Of a stretch of 64,000 nt of DNA, positions 62,081 through 64,000 are shown one piece after another. The notes beneath the pieces were generated by a model. It ran no database searches and was not told where the DNA came from. It was given only the letters and a program-made list of their open reading frames with translations. Location of the stretch: contig CAUYLG010005468.1 in NCBI GenBank assembly GCA_963573385.1, forward strand, positions 62,001 to 126,000, in the 5' to 3' direction. Every line of letters starts with the position of its first letter. Position 1 is the stretch's first letter. The position numbers and the translations under genes were made by a program. This stretch comes from Cacajao melanocephalus (lineage: Eukaryota > Chordata > Mammalia > Primates > Pitheciidae).

Positions 62081-63250
62081 CTTCTGTCTTGGGGCCCGGC
62101 CACTCCATCCCCCCGGCTACGCTTTGGTCTCAGAGCCACCTACTGTGTGTCCTGCCCGGCTAGCCTGCTAGGAGCACCGCTAACCGTGCGGTGAAGGGCT
62201 GAGAACCCGGCCCTGGCACAGTGTGTGACGGTGCCACCCGGACCCCGCTCCCCTGTTTCGGCGGTGTGCCCCGTCCTGCCGGTCTTCCCAGTCTCACTCA
62301 GTCTCCCGAGGAGGCCCTGGGAGCCAGAAATGCCTCCCCCTCCCCCTACTCCATTATCACCATCACCCCTTCCCCTGTGCCCCTCACCACACACACACAC
62401 TAGCCTGAAGCTTGAGGGGCACCCTGAGCCACCTGTGTGGAAGAGGGAGCCAGGGGGTGCCTGACAGGACCCACTGTCCCCCTACCCCAGCAGGCAGCAT
62501 GGGCAAAAATAACTGTTCTCAGCAGCTTTTCCTGGGGGTAGGGACTTCGAGGGAGGCCACCCAGCCCTTTCCCCCTCAAAGCCCCATTCATTTTTCATTT
62601 CATAGGTATGTACCCATCTACTGTATTCTAGGCAGGGGCTGGTCAGCTGGGCCTGGGGCAGGGGAGAAGGTAGGAACACCCTCTAAGCCTTTCCCAGCCC
62701 CTCATCTTGTGGCTTCCCCCCTGAGGTTTCTGGAAAACCTGAGTCCCCACACTGCTTCTATGGGAGCAGCCTGGGTGGGCAGAGGTGTCCTGGGACAGGT
62801 ACCCTGTGAGAAGCAGGTGATGCCCTACCAGGCTGTTGCCCTTTCCCACAACTTACCCTTCCCCACTGACCCTCCATGTTCCTGGGGGTAGGGCTGGAGG
62901 GTTTGGTGTGGATCCAGCAAGCCAGTAGGCCAAAGGGAGTGGGCAGCCCTAGTCCAGCAGCACAACCAGGCCCTGCCTCCCTCCCTGTTCCGTGTCCCAC
63001 TTTTCCCGGGGCCCCATCTTTTCTGACTCCTAGACATCAATGCAAACCCTGAGCAGTGGAGAGACGGGAAAAGACTTAGAGGGTGTGTTCCAAGATCTTA
63101 TCCCTCCTCAGAGAAGTAGACTTCCTGGGCACACTTGCCATCTCACTTCAGGAGTCTGTTCAGTGGGCTCTTGCCCACACAGACCTTGTGGCAAGCATCA
63201 TGTCTTACGAGCTGAGAAATCACGGCTCGTGGCACAATGCTGCATAGAAT
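62081..63250. other. FGF8 upstream flank
   Basis: GC-rich, largely repeat-free sequence with a short CA run at 62,385-62,400. No exon, RNA gene or confident motif cluster was found. Confidence 0.5.
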
Positions 63251-63315
63251 TGTTCTGCAGTTAAGAGTTCATTGAATGAATGAATGAATGAACGAAATGA
63301 ATAAATGAATGATGG
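63150..63315 (+). repeat. L2 3' end with TGAA repeat tail
   Basis: L2-like 3' sequence runs into 'attgaatgaatgaatgaatg' and degenerate TGAA repeats (about 63,270-63,310), the usual L2 tail. Confidence 0.6.
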
Positions 63316-63589
63316 GGAAAGTGGCTGAGCATTTAGACTTCAGCTCTTGCAGCTTCTCCAGGAAGACCTGCCTTCACCTTCTCCCAACAGATTATCACCA
63401 GCAGCACCACGAGTTATGAGCACTTGTATCTGCTACAGGCTTGGCAGGGACTGTCTCCTTGGAAGCTCATGGGGAGGTGAGCCCATGAGGCAGAAGCAAG
63501 TCAGGTGGGCTCAAGTGGCCACAGCCCAAGCCAGCCCTTGCCTTCCCTGTGTTCTGTGCAAGGCCTGAGTCACAATTCCTTGAGTGTCT

Positions 63590-63720
63590 ATTTCCCTCTC
63601 TGCACTCCTTCAAGAGGGCAAGGGCGATGTCTGTTTGCTCGTGGTCTTACCCTCATCCCTGTACACAGCAGCCCTCAACCATGTTTAGTTGTGAATATGA
63701 GGAACAAATGAATGAATGGA
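63590..63720 (+). repeat. L2 3' fragment
   Basis: The 'caagagggcaagggcgatgt' stretch, then 'tgaatatgaggaac' and 'aaatgaatgaatgga', matches the L2 3' UTR and tail pattern in plus orientation. Confidence 0.6.
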
Positions 63721-64000
63721 GATAGAGAGCAGGGGACATCCACTTCCTGTGAGAAACGGGCTTTCTCTCACCATGGACTCTGAACATCAGTGTGATGAGC
63801 AGAGCAGGGAGTAGGCCCCAGGCAGGGGTGAGGGTGACCCACCCCCAACAGTGTGAGCATGGTCCTGGGGTCACAGCAAGAGGAGCACCTGCCCCTCCCT
63901 GGAATGGGGATAGGGGCAGAGCCCCTGACAGAGACCAGCATTCAGCTCCGGTTGTGGAGCCCCCAGAAGATTCTGAGGGCCCTGGGCTGAGCCTCAATGG

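Noticed and set aside
63255..63315. TGAA repeat as an independent microsatellite
   Set aside because: It follows L2 3' sequence and is best explained as the L2 tail.

Overview
This is primate, almost certainly human, nuclear DNA: it carries about three dozen Alu copies, L1, L2, MIR, MaLR LTRs and DNA-transposon fossils, and one recognisable protein-coding gene. That gene is FGF8 on the minus strand. Its coding exons lie between 61,426 (ATG) and 55,836 (stop). All splice sites, the reading phase and the FGF8-specific C-terminus (ending RTWAPEPR) can be read from the sequence. From general knowledge this places the window at human 10q24.3, in the gene desert between FBXW4 and FGF8. No FBXW4 exon was seen in the window.

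Layout. 1-35 kb is AT-richer and dominated by fossil repeats: L1 fragments on both strands (1-1,234, 4,100-5,060, 13,615-14,085, 16,420-19,385, 23,810-24,176, 26,010-26,600, 30,235-30,525), MaLR LTRs (10,918-11,288 and 14,388-14,882), a solo LTR (27,240-27,699), DNA transposons and many Alus. A repeat-free, homeodomain- and SOX-motif-rich block at 10,245-10,915 looks like a distal enhancer. 35-52 kb is more GC-rich, with Alu clusters, MIR/L2 remnants and a head-to-head pair of long L2 copies (49.5-52.4 kb). No Alu occurs after 52,255, and the last 12 kb is low in repeats and rich in candidate regulatory blocks. FGF8 follows, with a CpG island and strong G-runs at its promoter (about 61.2-62.1 kb). 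The last 2 kb is upstream flank with L2 remnants.

How it works together. FGF8 is a secreted heparin-binding growth factor. It has an optional 87-nt exon (1C) and two competing acceptors on exon 1D, which predict four proteins of 204, 215, 233 and 244 aa. The rest of the window is non-coding. Its likely job is cis-regulation of FGF8: repeat-poor blocks with homeodomain, octamer, SOX, TCF/LEF, TEAD, RFX and CTCF-like motifs, inside a matrix of inactive mobile elements.

The most unusual structures are a 69-bp copy of unique sequence from 48.27 kb inserted into an L2 at 51.9 kb and later split by an Alu, and a roughly 175-bp tandem duplication that includes an Alu 3' half together with its target-site flank (18.3-18.7 kb). 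Repeat family names are from memory of consensus sequences. Boundaries are approximate unless a target-site duplication is cited.
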